Shown piece after piece: positions 17,624-25,211 of a DNA stretch of 64,000 nt (position 1 is its first letter; every line of letters begins with the position of its first letter). Origin of the DNA: Chroococcopsis sp964623815 (GTDB lineage: Bacteria > Cyanobacteriota > Cyanobacteriia > Cyanobacteriales > Microcystaceae). A program made the position numbers and the translations under genes. The notes under the pieces are model-generated. The model saw only the letters and a program-made list of their open reading frames with translations. It searched no databases and had not been told where the DNA came from. The DNA is taken from contig CAZUVR010000017.1 in the NCBI GenBank assembly GCA_964623815.1, forward strand, positions 1-64,000. Reading direction: 5' to 3'.

Positions 17624-18325
17624 ATGAGGATTTTTCTCTCTCACCCCTTAATCCATAAGTTGGTTATTCTCGTCGTTGCCTGTCTGGCTTTGGTAGTATC
17701 CCCCGCCAGGGCAACGGGAGTTTATGATCTCCCGAATTTACAAGCCAGTTCATCTACCTACGTGGTAGATCAGGCGGAGGTGATCAGCACCGCCAACGAA
17801 GGTAAACTCAATAAAGATCTGAAACTTCTGGCCAAAAAAAGCGGCAACGAACTAAGGATGGTAGTGGTGCGCCGGCTTGATTTCGATCAAACCATCGATG
17901 GCCTCGCCGAAGAAATCTTTACCACTTGGTATCCCGCCCCCGAAACTCAATCTAACCAAACCCTATTAGTTTTAGACACCCTCACCAATAAAACGGCCAT
18001 CCGTCACGGCGAAGGTGTCGCTCCAGTTTTGACCGGTGAAATAGCCGAAAGCGTATTAGAAGAAACTATGGCGGCTCCCCTGAAAGATGGTGCCAAGTAT
18101 AACCAAGCCCTATTAGACGCGAGTAATCGCCTAGGTGCCGTATTATCCGGTCAAGCCGATCCCGGCCCCCCGAATATACAAAAAATCGACATCTCTAGCA
18201 CCTTCACCACCGCCGAGGAAACCGATGATAAAAGCGCCAGCATTTGGGTGATAGTGCTTTTAGCCCTGGCTACTATTATCCCGATGGTTACTTATTTCTG
18301 GTATGTGGGTTTTCCTGGCAGATAA
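17624..18325 (+). CDS. psb32: TPM-domain protein, Psb32/TLP18.3-like
   Basis: 233-aa membrane-anchored lumenal protein. A signal sequence (residues about 9-32, ending ARATG) is followed by a TPM domain opening with YVVDQAEVISTANEGKLNKDL and continuing ELRMVVVRRLDFDQ and TLLVLDTLTNKTAIRHGEGV, then a C-terminal membrane helix (SIWVIVLLALATIIPMVTYFWYV). Its relatives, cyanobacterial Psb32 and plant TLP18.3, protect photosystem II from photodamage and speed its repair. I chose ATG 17624 rather than an upstream TTG at 17609 because it gives a compact signal peptide. It is divergent from psaL. Confidence 0.88.
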   Translation: MRIFLSHPLIHKLVILVVACLALVVSPARATGVYDLPNLQASSSTYVVDQAEVISTANEGKLNKDLKLLAKKSGNELRMVVVRRLDFDQTIDGLAEEIFTTWYPAPETQSNQTLLVLDTLTNKTAIRHGEGVAPVLTGEIAESVLEETMAAPLKDGAKYNQALLDASNRLGAVLSGQADPGPPNIQKIDISSTFTTAEETDDKSASIWVIVLLALATIIPMVTYFWYVGFPGR

Positions 18326-18343
18326 TACAACGAGAATCGGGAA

Positions 18344-18382
18344 TTGGGAATTGGGGTCAAAATATAGATACCCAATTCCCAA
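18344..18382. terminator. 12-bp perfect inverted repeat between convergent genes
   Basis: TTGGGAATTGGG (18344-18355) and CCCAATTCCCAA (18371-18382) are exact reverse complements separated by 15 bases. It lies between psb32 and the convergent DUF4346 gene, so it can end both transcripts. The arms are built from the heptamer TCCCAAT-type repeat that recurs in other gaps of this window. Confidence 0.65.
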
Positions 18383-18426
18383 CCCCTAACCCCCAATTCC
18401 TAATCTTTAACCCAAACTGATGTTAT

Positions 18427-18810
18427 TTAATCCTGAATATATTCTTCACCGCTAATCAGGGCATATTCGGCTCTGGTAAATTCTCTACCAAGATAACAGG
18501 CGTGGTCGAACATGGTGATCGGACAGGGTTTTGTCTCTTCGATAATTTTGACACCTAGTTCCTTAGCGGTTCTACCTGTGTATAGGGTTTGGGCGGTTCT
18601 TTCTACGTTGCCACGGCAGGGTATCACCTCGCCCGTCTCTGGATCTACCGCCAAGCCCTGCTCGTTAATAATATTAGTGAAATGTTTGGCACAGATTAAG
18701 TTTTTTTCCCGATCGACATAAATAATAAAATATCCCGCCGGATCTAAATCTATATGACGTTTAGATAATTCGTCGTCTATCTCTTTAATTTCTTTCGCTA
18801 ATTCAGACAT
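18427..18810 (-). CDS. DUF4346 cyanobacterial protein
   Basis: 127-aa soluble protein of a family I know from essentially all cyanobacteria, of unknown biochemical role. Conserved stretches visible are SKRHIDLDPAGYFIIYVDRE, ICAKHFTNIINEQGLAVDPETGEVIPC, YTGRTAKELGVKI and PITMFDHACYLGREFTRAE. I placed the start at ATG 18810 because GGGAA lies just upstream and homologues begin MSEL; a TTG at 18831 would add seven residues. It ends opposite psb32 across a hairpin. Confidence 0.88.
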   Translation of the reverse strand: MSELAKEIKEIDDELSKRHIDLDPAGYFIIYVDREKNLICAKHFTNIINEQGLAVDPETGEVIPCRGNVERTAQTLYTGRTAKELGVKIIEETKPCPITMFDHACYLGREFTRAEYALISGEEYIQD

Positions 18811-18900
18811 AAAGCTATTCCCGTTAAACAAGACTTATCATTTTACAGCACTTTTTAAATCGTTCCTCCCCAACTCCCAACTCCCGACTCCCAATTCCCC

Positions 18901-19089
18901 TCACTCTTGATAATCGGTGTCGATTTCCACGTCTAGAGTGTCCTCATCCACCGATATATATAAAATATTGGGGCGGCAACAAACCTGACAGTCTTCTACA
19001 TAGGATTGATGGCTACCGGCACTTAAATCGATGAAAGTTGTACTCGGCTCCCCACAAAAGGCACAATAATACTCGGCGGTCGTTTGCAT
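18901..19089 (-). CDS. CPXCG-motif cysteine-rich small protein
   Basis: 62-aa protein with two Cys pairs, YYCAFCGEPS (residues about 8-14) and VEDCQVCCRPN (about 33-40), a zinc-ribbon layout matching the CPXCG family. The C-terminal third is acidic (SVDEDTLDVEIDTDYQE). Function is unknown; a metal-binding fold is likely from the Cys spacing. It lies upstream of the DUF4346 gene on the same strand and divergent from leuD. The 70-base gap to DUF4346 carries TCCCAAC/TCCCGAC heptamers. Confidence 0.85.
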   Translation of the reverse strand: MQTTAEYYCAFCGEPSTTFIDLSAGSHQSYVEDCQVCCRPNILYISVDEDTLDVEIDTDYQE

Positions 19090-19204
19090 TCTGCTACACT
19101 TGATGATTGAGGCTATATCTGAGTTTAGCCCTAAATTATAGTTTTTTTAATCGCATCTAATATTGACAAAAAAGCCTAGATGTGTATATAGAAAGGAAAA
19201 GAGC

Positions 19205-19795
19205 ATGAGTCAAGTAAGAACATTTTCCGGGCGCGGCATACCATTAAGGGGAGATGATATAGATACCGATCGCATCATACCAGCTAGATTCCTACGTTGC
19301 GTCACCTTCGAGGGATTGGGGGCGCAGGTATTCGCAGACGATCGATCGCAGCTAGGGGGACAGCACCCCTTCGACCTACCCCAGTACCAAGGTGCTGAAA
19401 TCTTAGTGGTTAACGCTAATTTCGGTTGTGGCTCATCACGAGAACACGCACCCCAAGCGATTATGAGATGGGGGATCAAAGCTATCGTCGGTGAAAGTTT
19501 CGCCGAGATTTTCTTCGGCAACTGCACAGCTAACGGAGTACCCTGTCTCACCGGGCCCTCGGAAACGGTGAAGCGTCTACAGGACATCATAGAAGCTAAC
19601 CCCCGGATACCGCTAGATATAAGTTTAGAAAAATTAGAAGTAGAAGCTGGAGACTTCCTAGGCTCCCTCGACCTGCCGGAAGGTGCGAGACAGATGTTAA
19701 TCGAGGGGAGTTGGGACAGTTGTGGTCAACTGACTCAAAATATAGAGGAGATAAAAGCAACCTCCGCCCGATTACCCTATTTATCTTGGGTTTGA
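19205..19795 (+). CDS. leuD: 3-isopropylmalate dehydratase small subunit
   Basis: Small subunit of isopropylmalate isomerase in leucine synthesis, working with the Fe-S large subunit LeuC, which is not in this window. The 196-aa protein has GIPLRGDDIDTDRIIPARFLR at the start and the hallmark NFGCGSSREHAPQAIMRWGIKAIVGESFAEIFFGNC. I chose ATG 19205 because GAAAGGA lies 8 to 14 bases upstream and it gives the standard N-terminus; an upstream in-frame extension to 19163 looks spurious. It converges on the Gly-Val-Pro repeat gene across a hairpin. Confidence 0.95.
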   Translation: MSQVRTFSGRGIPLRGDDIDTDRIIPARFLRCVTFEGLGAQVFADDRSQLGGQHPFDLPQYQGAEILVVNANFGCGSSREHAPQAIMRWGIKAIVGESFAEIFFGNCTANGVPCLTGPSETVKRLQDIIEANPRIPLDISLEKLEVEAGDFLGSLDLPEGARQMLIEGSWDSCGQLTQNIEEIKATSARLPYLSWV

Positions 19796-19804
19796 ATCTC
19801 CAGA

Positions 19805-19830
19805 AGTCTGGAAACGTCTAAATCCAGACT
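19805..19830. terminator. 8-bp perfect hairpin between leuD and the convergent gene
   Basis: AGTCTGGA (19805-19812) pairs exactly with TCCAGACT (19823-19830) around a 10-base loop, 9 bases after the leuD stop and 10 bases before the end of the convergent gene. A modest stem without a long T-run. Confidence 0.55.
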
Positions 19831-19839
19831 CTCCCTGTT

Positions 19840-20424
19840 TCAGTATAGATAAATGCCTCCATTCCTGTCGATATTAATGGTGGTATAACCTGGGATTTCG
19901 CTCGGAGCGGTAGTGACCGTCAAGGTAATCTCATTATTATTGCTAACGTCCACTGAGTAGATCAAACTGATAGGATTCCTCACCGGAGCATTTTGAGAAC
20001 GATTGATCAAGATATAAGCCGGTAATCGAAAACCTTTTAAAACCGTAGACTCGCCCGCAGAAATTTGCTGGGGGGAGGGGTTGATATTAGCGGTTAGATC
20101 GTAATCTAACGGCAGATCCGTAGAGTTAACGATTTTTAGCAGGACAGGACGATTAACATCAACCCGGGCTACAGGTTGCCAGGGACCGGGTTGAAAAGTG
20201 TTAGCAGGCTTGGTTCCAGGAGTTGTGGAGGTTCCGGGAACTCCAGGGATTCCAGGCACCCCAGGAACTCCGGGGACTCCAGGCACCCCAGGAACTCCAG
20301 GCACCCCAGGAACTCCAGGCACCCCAGGAACTCCAGGGATGCCCTGAGCGATCGCTCGCGTTTCCGGATTTAAGCACAGAGTCGAAGCTAACAAGCCGGT
20401 AGTAAGTAAATAAGTTAATTTCAT
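19840..20424 (-). CDS. Secreted protein with collagen-like Gly-Val-Pro repeats
   Basis: 194-aa protein with a signal peptide (about residues 1-27, ending AIAQ), then twelve consecutive Gly-X-Pro triplets (X = Val, or Ile twice), a Thr/Pro linker and a C-terminal beta-type domain (about 80-194; VNRPVLLKIVNSTDLPLDYDL, then STVLKGFRLPAYILINR and ITLTVTT) resembling an immunoglobulin-like or pilin-like fold that I cannot name. Gly-X-Y with Pro at Y is collagen-like; GVP also resembles elastin-type sequences. The start is 4 bases after the stop of the LpxB-like gene on the same strand, so it is probably in that operon and likely sits at the outer surface. Confidence 0.82.
   Translation of the reverse strand: MKLTYLLTTGLLASTLCLNPETRAIAQGIPGVPGVPGVPGVPGVPGVPGVPGVPGVPGIPGVPGTSTTPGTKPANTFQPGPWQPVARVDVNRPVLLKIVNSTDLPLDYDLTANINPSPQQISAGESTVLKGFRLPAYILINRSQNAPVRNPISLIYSVDVSNNNEITLTVTTAPSEIPGYTTINIDRNGGIYLY
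20236..20340 (-). repeat. 18-bp tandem repeat encoding (GVP)2
   Basis: The plus-strand unit GGCACCCCAGGAACTCCA occurs as three exact consecutive copies at 20282-20299, 20300-20317 and 20318-20335, flanked by diverged copies back to about 20236. It is fully in frame within the secreted repeat protein, so copy-number change would only lengthen or shorten the Gly-Val-Pro rod. Confidence 0.9.
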
Positions 20425-20428
20425 TCAA

Positions 20429-21664
20429 TCACCTCACAGGTAACATTTGCCTGACTATAGTAGCAATTTTACCCGCTGCTCCCGACTGACCTCGTATTTG
20501 TCGTAAAGATTCACGAATTTGGCTCAGTTGCTCCCGATTATCGAGCCAGGAGATAACTAAATCTCCCACCTCCTGCGGTTGTAATTCTCCCAATAACTCT
20601 GGCACTATCTCCCTACCCGCCCAAATATTCGGCCAGGCGTAGAGGCGTTTTTGTTTCATCATTACTCGATTGATCAGCTTAGCCATAGTAGACCCCACCC
20701 CGGGTAGATGGGCTAACAATCCAGGCAAACCGTCCCAGGTACGCATTGCGTCTAGTTGTTGCATTGGCAGTAAGACGAGCATCGGTACACCTAAACCCCC
20801 CAATTCCGCCGTATTAGCCCCCACCGTAGTCAGGGCCAGGTCACAGTTCGCTAACCAGCGATGAGCGGGAAATTCCGTAATTAGTTCGATTTTAATACCC
20901 TTCGGGCTTTCTAAATAGGGATTGCCCTTGTCTGGGTAAATCAAAAGGGCGCTACTCCAGCCCGTTTGTCCGATGATGGGATTGGTTTCGGGCCGGGCGA
21001 AATCTGCGAGGCGTGGTAAATCTAGAGTAGGGGCTACGGGGATGATAAATCGGCTCCCTGGATAACGTCGGGCGATCACTTCCGCTACCGACAGGCTCAA
21101 GGGTAAACCCTGAGTCAGTTTCCAGGGTTTAGAACCAGGTAGGAAAGCGATTAAAGGTCGAGCGTCGTCGCGGACAATATCCGGTAATCTTTCCACATCT
21201 AACATTAAATCCCCTACCACTTCCGCCTTATATCGATAGGCGGGGGGAATTTTTTCCTTAACTTTCTCGCTCGTGACGGCGAAGCGATCGATCCACCGAT
21301 ACCAGCGAGCTTCCCATTCTCCGTAGATCAAAGAGCGATAACCGAGGCGACGGGCAATCACCAGGGGGAAAAATTGATCTCCCCCCAGGAAAATCACTAC
21401 ACCTTGAGGATACCAATCCCAATTTTCAAACGTTTTCCCCAGCAAGAGGAAGGGAAGGAAATGATCCGGCGACTGTACGCGATCGACCTCCCGATATTTC
21501 CGCACTACTTCCGTCTCTGTTCCCATCGCGTGGGTGCAGGGGGAGAGAATTACAGAGATTCTCAACCCTTGGTAGCCGCAAGATTGACGTATCGCTTTTA
21601 CTACGGGGCGAACCCAGGTCGATACCTCCCCTGGGCCGTTAGAGAGGATAATTACATCAAACAT
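20429..21664 (-). CDS. Lipid-A-disaccharide synthase-related protein
   Basis: 411-aa GT-B-fold protein related to LpxB, of the version found in cyanobacteria. Seen are the N-terminal SNGPGEVSTWVRPVVKAI, FLGGDQFFPLVIARRLGYRSLIYGE, LPGSKPWKLTQGLPLSL in the middle and TTVGANTAELGGLGVPMLVLLPMQQLDAMRTW in the donor-binding half. Cyanobacterial lipid A pathways are incomplete or divergent, so actual LpxB activity is uncertain and it may glycosylate another lipid. Its start overlaps the end of the pyrophosphorylase gene by 8 bases, indicating coupled translation and a shared glycan task. Confidence 0.83.
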   Translation of the reverse strand: MFDVIILSNGPGEVSTWVRPVVKAIRQSCGYQGLRISVILSPCTHAMGTETEVVRKYREVDRVQSPDHFLPFLLLGKTFENWDWYPQGVVIFLGGDQFFPLVIARRLGYRSLIYGEWEARWYRWIDRFAVTSEKVKEKIPPAYRYKAEVVGDLMLDVERLPDIVRDDARPLIAFLPGSKPWKLTQGLPLSLSVAEVIARRYPGSRFIIPVAPTLDLPRLADFARPETNPIIGQTGWSSALLIYPDKGNPYLESPKGIKIELITEFPAHRWLANCDLALTTVGANTAELGGLGVPMLVLLPMQQLDAMRTWDGLPGLLAHLPGVGSTMAKLINRVMMKQKRLYAWPNIWAGREIVPELLGELQPQEVGDLVISWLDNREQLSQIRESLRQIRGQSGAAGKIATIVRQMLPVR

Positions 21665-22823
21665 CTTCCCCGTTCAATAACTCATCGATGACCACGCGCT
21701 TACTGAGGGTTTCGTCGGTGGGTATCTGGCGCACATCGGTGATCAACCAATCGAGAGCCGCCGCCTGAACATCGATCGCCGCCCCCGTCTTATCCACGCA
21801 ATAGCGCCCGAACACTAATTTATCCACCAGACGAACCCCCGCGCCGAGACGGGAATATTCAAAGATAACGCTATTATCTACGGTGGCACCGCTACAGATC
21901 CAACAATTGGGGCCGATCATGGTGGGGCCGATAATCTTCGCCCCGTCTTCGATCCTCGTCATGGCACCGATGTAGACGGGTCCGGTTATATCCACCTTAT
22001 CCCAATTCACCGCTACATTCAGACCAGTGTAAATACCTGGCTTGACTTCTATTCCTGGTATTTCTACATTTTTTATCTCCCGCGATAATACTCCTCTGAT
22101 GGCGTGCCAGTAGTCCGGAACCTTGCCGATGTCTACCCACTCGAATTCCATATTTAAGGCGAAAAAGGGAGCATTTTTCGCCACTAGCTCGGGGAATAAT
22201 TCGCTACCTATATCATATTTTTGATTGGGGGGGATGAAATCGATAACCTCCGGCTCGAAAATATAAATACCTGTATTGATCTCTGTACTTAAAGCGGATT
22301 CCACCGAGGGTTTTTCCTGGAAACTGAGAATCCGATTGTTCCCGTCGGTGACGACTACGCCGTAACTAGAAACGACTTCCCGGGGAACGGATTTAGTGAT
22401 CACGGTGGCGATCGCTCCCTTTTCCCTATGCCATTTAACCGCAGCGCTCAGATCCAGATCGATCAGGGCATCGCCGCACAGTACTACGAAAGTATCATCG
22501 AAAAAAGGACTAAAATCCTGTATGCGCCTGATTCCACCCGCCGATCCCAAAGCATCACCTATTAATTCTCCATCTTCGATCCTTCCCTCGAAAGAATAGC
22601 CGATATGCACTCCAAAGCGTTGACCATCACGAAAATAATTTTCTATTTCTTCCGCTAAGTGACTAACGTTGACCATGATCTGGTCAAAGCCGTGCAGGCG
22701 TAATAATTCCAATAAAAATTCCATTACTGGCTTTTGCAGGATGGGGATAAGTGGTTTAGGGATAGTGTGGGTAATCGGGCGCACGCGAGTCCCTTTCCCG
22801 GCTGCCAGAATCATGGCTTTCAT
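21657..22823 (-). CDS. NDP-sugar pyrophosphorylase (nucleotidyltransferase plus left-handed helix)
   Basis: 388-aa enzyme that makes an NDP-sugar from sugar-1-phosphate and NTP. The N-terminal nucleotidyltransferase domain has MKAMILAAGKGTRVRPITHTIPKPLIPI (with the signature GxGTRxRPxTxxxPKP), VLCGDALIDLDL (metal Asp) and FQEKP; the C-terminal part holds hexapeptide-like repeats (about 255-330: VYIGAMTRIEDGAKIIGPTMIGPNCWI). This resembles GDP-mannose pyrophosphorylases of the ManC/Mpg1 type and also glucose-1-phosphate enzymes. Which sugar and nucleotide is uncertain; a GDP-mannose role would feed the gmd-fcl genes at 33-35 kb. It lies between scpA and the LpxB-like gene. Confidence 0.88.
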   Translation of the reverse strand: MKAMILAAGKGTRVRPITHTIPKPLIPILQKPVMEFLLELLRLHGFDQIMVNVSHLAEEIENYFRDGQRFGVHIGYSFEGRIEDGELIGDALGSAGGIRRIQDFSPFFDDTFVVLCGDALIDLDLSAAVKWHREKGAIATVITKSVPREVVSSYGVVVTDGNNRILSFQEKPSVESALSTEINTGIYIFEPEVIDFIPPNQKYDIGSELFPELVAKNAPFFALNMEFEWVDIGKVPDYWHAIRGVLSREIKNVEIPGIEVKPGIYTGLNVAVNWDKVDITGPVYIGAMTRIEDGAKIIGPTMIGPNCWICSGATVDNSVIFEYSRLGAGVRLVDKLVFGRYCVDKTGAAIDVQAAALDWLITDVRQIPTDETLSKRVVIDELLNGEDV

Positions 22824-22889
22824 GAATAGTTACTTCCTTATACGTTACCGGTGCAAATGGTTTGATCAGTATTGCCTAGTTTACCATTA

Positions 22890-23651
22890 TCAGCTAATGA
22901 CGGACGGTATGAGATGGATTTTCAGATCCTGATAGAATTGGGCTTGCGATAGTTCCACTTTTGATTGTGATCCCAATAACAATAGCGCCCAAAATACCCC
23001 CACACGCTCATCCTGAGGAGAGACGGATGTTTCTTCTCCCCAAAGATATAGTAATTCTTCAAAATCGATCGCTCGCCTGGGGGAGGACAATCTTCGCCCT
23101 AAAAATCCTTCTAGTTTTTCTGCTAGTTCCGTGAGATTTTCCCGATGCGCCAGCTCTGTGATCAAATCGATCGCGGCCCGACGCGATTGGGGCCGGGGAC
23201 GTTTTTTAATCACTGGAGTCGGGGCTGGAGCTGTTTCTATTTCCTTGGCTATCTCTTGTAGTTGGTCGATCAATTCCTGTAGAGTTACCCTTCGTTTTCG
23301 TGGTGGCGGCGCTGCGGTGCGTCGCCGGAGATGCTGTTCTAACGCCTGGGGATTTCTCCCCCTTTGCCCTGATGGTAATTCTTCTTCGATAGACTCTTCT
23401 TCGCTTTCATTCTCTGCTTTCTGTAAGGTGTCTGCCTTGAATAACACTAGCATCGCCGCCCACAAGAAAGCCTGTCCTGATTGGGGTAGATTCGCCTGCC
23501 CCAGATCCAAATCTGGTTGATTGGGAAAGCCCAATTCGGCTAAGAACCGGTCGATTACATCTACTACCTTGACATCCCAAGGATCTATCTCTCCATTTTG
23601 AGACATCTCTAATAAAGTGGCGATCGCCTCACTCGCTGAAGTTATGGTCAT
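22890..23651 (-). CDS. scpA: Segregation and condensation protein A
   Basis: Kleisin subunit that bridges SMC heads in the bacterial condensin, with ScpB (not in the window). The 253-aa protein has the N-terminal SMC-neck-binding region (AIATLLEMSQNGEIDPWDVKVVDVIDRFL), AFLWAAMLVLFKADTL, a charged Pro/Arg-rich middle that looks unstructured (APPPRKRR, PAPTPVIKKRPRPQSRR) and the C-terminal winged helix (FWALLLLGSQSKVELSQAQFYQDLKI). The length is typical of cyanobacteria. It heads the minus-strand run with the pyrophosphorylase and LpxB-like genes and is divergent from pdxH by 85 bases. Confidence 0.92.
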   Translation of the reverse strand: MTITSASEAIATLLEMSQNGEIDPWDVKVVDVIDRFLAELGFPNQPDLDLGQANLPQSGQAFLWAAMLVLFKADTLQKAENESEEESIEEELPSGQRGRNPQALEQHLRRRTAAPPPRKRRVTLQELIDQLQEIAKEIETAPAPTPVIKKRPRPQSRRAAIDLITELAHRENLTELAEKLEGFLGRRLSSPRRAIDFEELLYLWGEETSVSPQDERVGVFWALLLLGSQSKVELSQAQFYQDLKIHLIPSVIS

Positions 23652-23736
23652 CGTTATCTCTATCTACAACCTATCGTTGGTGACTCTCGCGCCCAGGAAA
23701 ATGTTACATTAAGTGGCAGTGAAAATAATTTGCCCT

Positions 23737-24381
23737 ATGGATTTATCGATCGCCGATCTACGCATTAATTACGACTCCGGTGAGCTTGTAGAAAGCCAAG
23801 CCGATAATAATCCCTTTATTCTCTTTCAAGAATGGTTCGAGACTGCCCTTAACGCCAATATTATCGAACCCAATGCCATGACTCTCACCACCGTTACCCC
23901 AGACGGCAAACCACACGCCCGGATCGTTCTCCTCAAGGAATTTGACGAGCGGGGTTTCGTTCTCTTCACTAATTATAATAGTGACAAGGGTAAACAGCTA
24001 CAACTCAACCCCCACGCGGCTTTAGTATTCTGGTGGCCGCCCCTGGAACGGCAGGTAAGGATCGAGGGGCAGGTAGAAAAAGTTACCCCATCCGAATCCG
24101 ATCGATATTTTAATTGTCGCCCTCACGCTTCCCGTCTTGGTGCTTGGGCTTCTGAGCAAAGTCAGGTCATCCCAGGAAGGGAAATATTAGAAGCGCGTCT
24201 GGAAAGTTTAAAAGAGGAATACGAAGGGAAAGAAGTTCCTCGCCCCCCTCACTGGGGAGGTTTCCGCGTTATTCCCGAGTTGATCGAGTTCTGGCAGGGT
24301 CGTCCTAGCCGCCTTCACGATCGCCTCTGCTATCGCCGCCTCGAATCAGGCTCCTGGCAGAGGGAACGGCTATCCCCTTAA
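23737..24381 (+). CDS. pdxH: Pyridoxamine 5'-phosphate oxidase
   Basis: FMN enzyme that oxidises pyridoxamine or pyridoxine 5'-phosphate to PLP. The 214-aa protein carries PHARIVLLKEFDERGFVLFTNYNSDKGKQL (FMN site), ALVFWWPPLERQVRIEG, HASRLGAWASEQSQVI, and the C-terminal signature PPHWGGFRVIPELIEFWQGRPSRLHDR..Y with RERLSP at the end. I chose ATG 23737, giving MDLSIADLRINYDSGEL as in homologues; a GTG at 23713 is also in frame. It is a monocistronic-looking gene just upstream of a response regulator. Confidence 0.95.
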   Translation: MDLSIADLRINYDSGELVESQADNNPFILFQEWFETALNANIIEPNAMTLTTVTPDGKPHARIVLLKEFDERGFVLFTNYNSDKGKQLQLNPHAALVFWWPPLERQVRIEGQVEKVTPSESDRYFNCRPHASRLGAWASEQSQVIPGREILEARLESLKEEYEGKEVPRPPHWGGFRVIPELIEFWQGRPSRLHDRLCYRRLESGSWQRERLSP

Positions 24382-24416
24382 TACTAATTCGCCAGCAGGG
24401 AGAATCTAATATTTAT

Positions 24417-24794
24417 ATGCCCTTGAAAAAAATCCTGGTTATAGACGATGAAATCGATATAAGAGAAATTGCTCGTATTAGTATGGAGATGAGCAAAGGC
24501 TGGCAAGTGATTACGGCCGCGAACGGAAAAGAGGGTATAGTAGTAGCCGCCGAGCAACAGCCAGACGCAATACTTCTCGATCTGACAATGCCAGGCATGG
24601 ATGGTCTGACCACCTTGGGAAACTTGAAAACCCGTCAGGATACGGAATCCATTCCTATCATCCTCTTAACGGCTCAAGTGCAAGCCAAGACCGATCCAAA
24701 ATATTTGAAATCCGGTGCTAAAGCCATACTGAGCAAGCCCTTCGATCCCCTCATCATCGGGGATCAAGTGGAGCTATCTCTAGGCTGGAAATAA
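24417..24794 (+). CDS. Single-domain response regulator (CheY-like)
   Basis: 125-aa receiver domain without an output domain. Phosphorylation-site residues are in place: acidic pair Asp10-Asp11, acceptor Asp55 in LLDLTMPGMDG, Thr85 in ILLTAQ and Lys107 in SKPFD. It is presumably phosphorylated by a histidine kinase encoded elsewhere and acts by protein contact. It starts 36 bases after pdxH on the same strand and may be read through from it. No kinase or chemotaxis gene is nearby. Confidence 0.93.
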   Translation: MPLKKILVIDDEIDIREIARISMEMSKGWQVITAANGKEGIVVAAEQQPDAILLDLTMPGMDGLTTLGNLKTRQDTESIPIILLTAQVQAKTDPKYLKSGAKAILSKPFDPLIIGDQVELSLGWK

Positions 24795-24961
24795 CTACAT
24801 CAAAGTTAAGGATTTATCCTGATCTAAAAGATTGGCGAACTCTTCAATTATCGAAGAACTATATCAAATCCGTTTTTCATAGCCCCCTTTTACCATTCAG
24901 GGAGTAGGCAGTAGAGGGTAGGAGGTAGAAATATTTATCCCGATTCCCGATTCCCGATTTT

Positions 24962-25092
24962 TATAAGTAGCCTTTGAGAACAGGATTTAGTATGACCAGG
25001 GGCTAGTGGCTAGTGGCTCTAACTACTGGTCAATCGCCACTCACCACTAATCACTATCTCTATAAGTGATCTTTGAAAACAGGATTTTAGTG
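24962..25092. repeat. Imperfect direct repeat pair, about 30 bp, in a 417-base gap
   Basis: TATAAGTAGCCTTTGAGAAC at 24962 continuing CAGGATTTAGT-type sequence, and TATAAGTGATCTTTGAAAAC at 25061 continuing AGGATTTTAGT, are two copies 99 bases apart differing at a few positions. Between them is GGCTAGTGGCTAGTGGC and, inverted, GCCACTCACCACTAATCACT. Upstream (about 24941-24960) are tandem CCCGATT heptamers. No gene was found in the gap 24795-25211. Confidence 0.7.
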
Positions 25093-25211
25093 AGATTGGC
25101 ATTTTTAAAATTAGTGAATCTCATACTGTAACCAGAAAACTAACAAAAAAATTTATCTTAAAACCTATGACTTTTATTCCTTAGATGGACAAAAACTATC
25201 AACCATAACCC

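Noticed and set aside
18840..18900. Tandem C-rich repeats as possible CRISPR or phage attachment site
   Set aside because: The copies are degenerate heptamers seen also in several other gaps, lacking conserved length and spacers; no integrase nearby.
19163..19204. 14-residue extension of leuD
   Set aside because: It starts from a weak codon in the upstream gap, while ATG 19205 has a good ribosome site and gives the family N-terminus.
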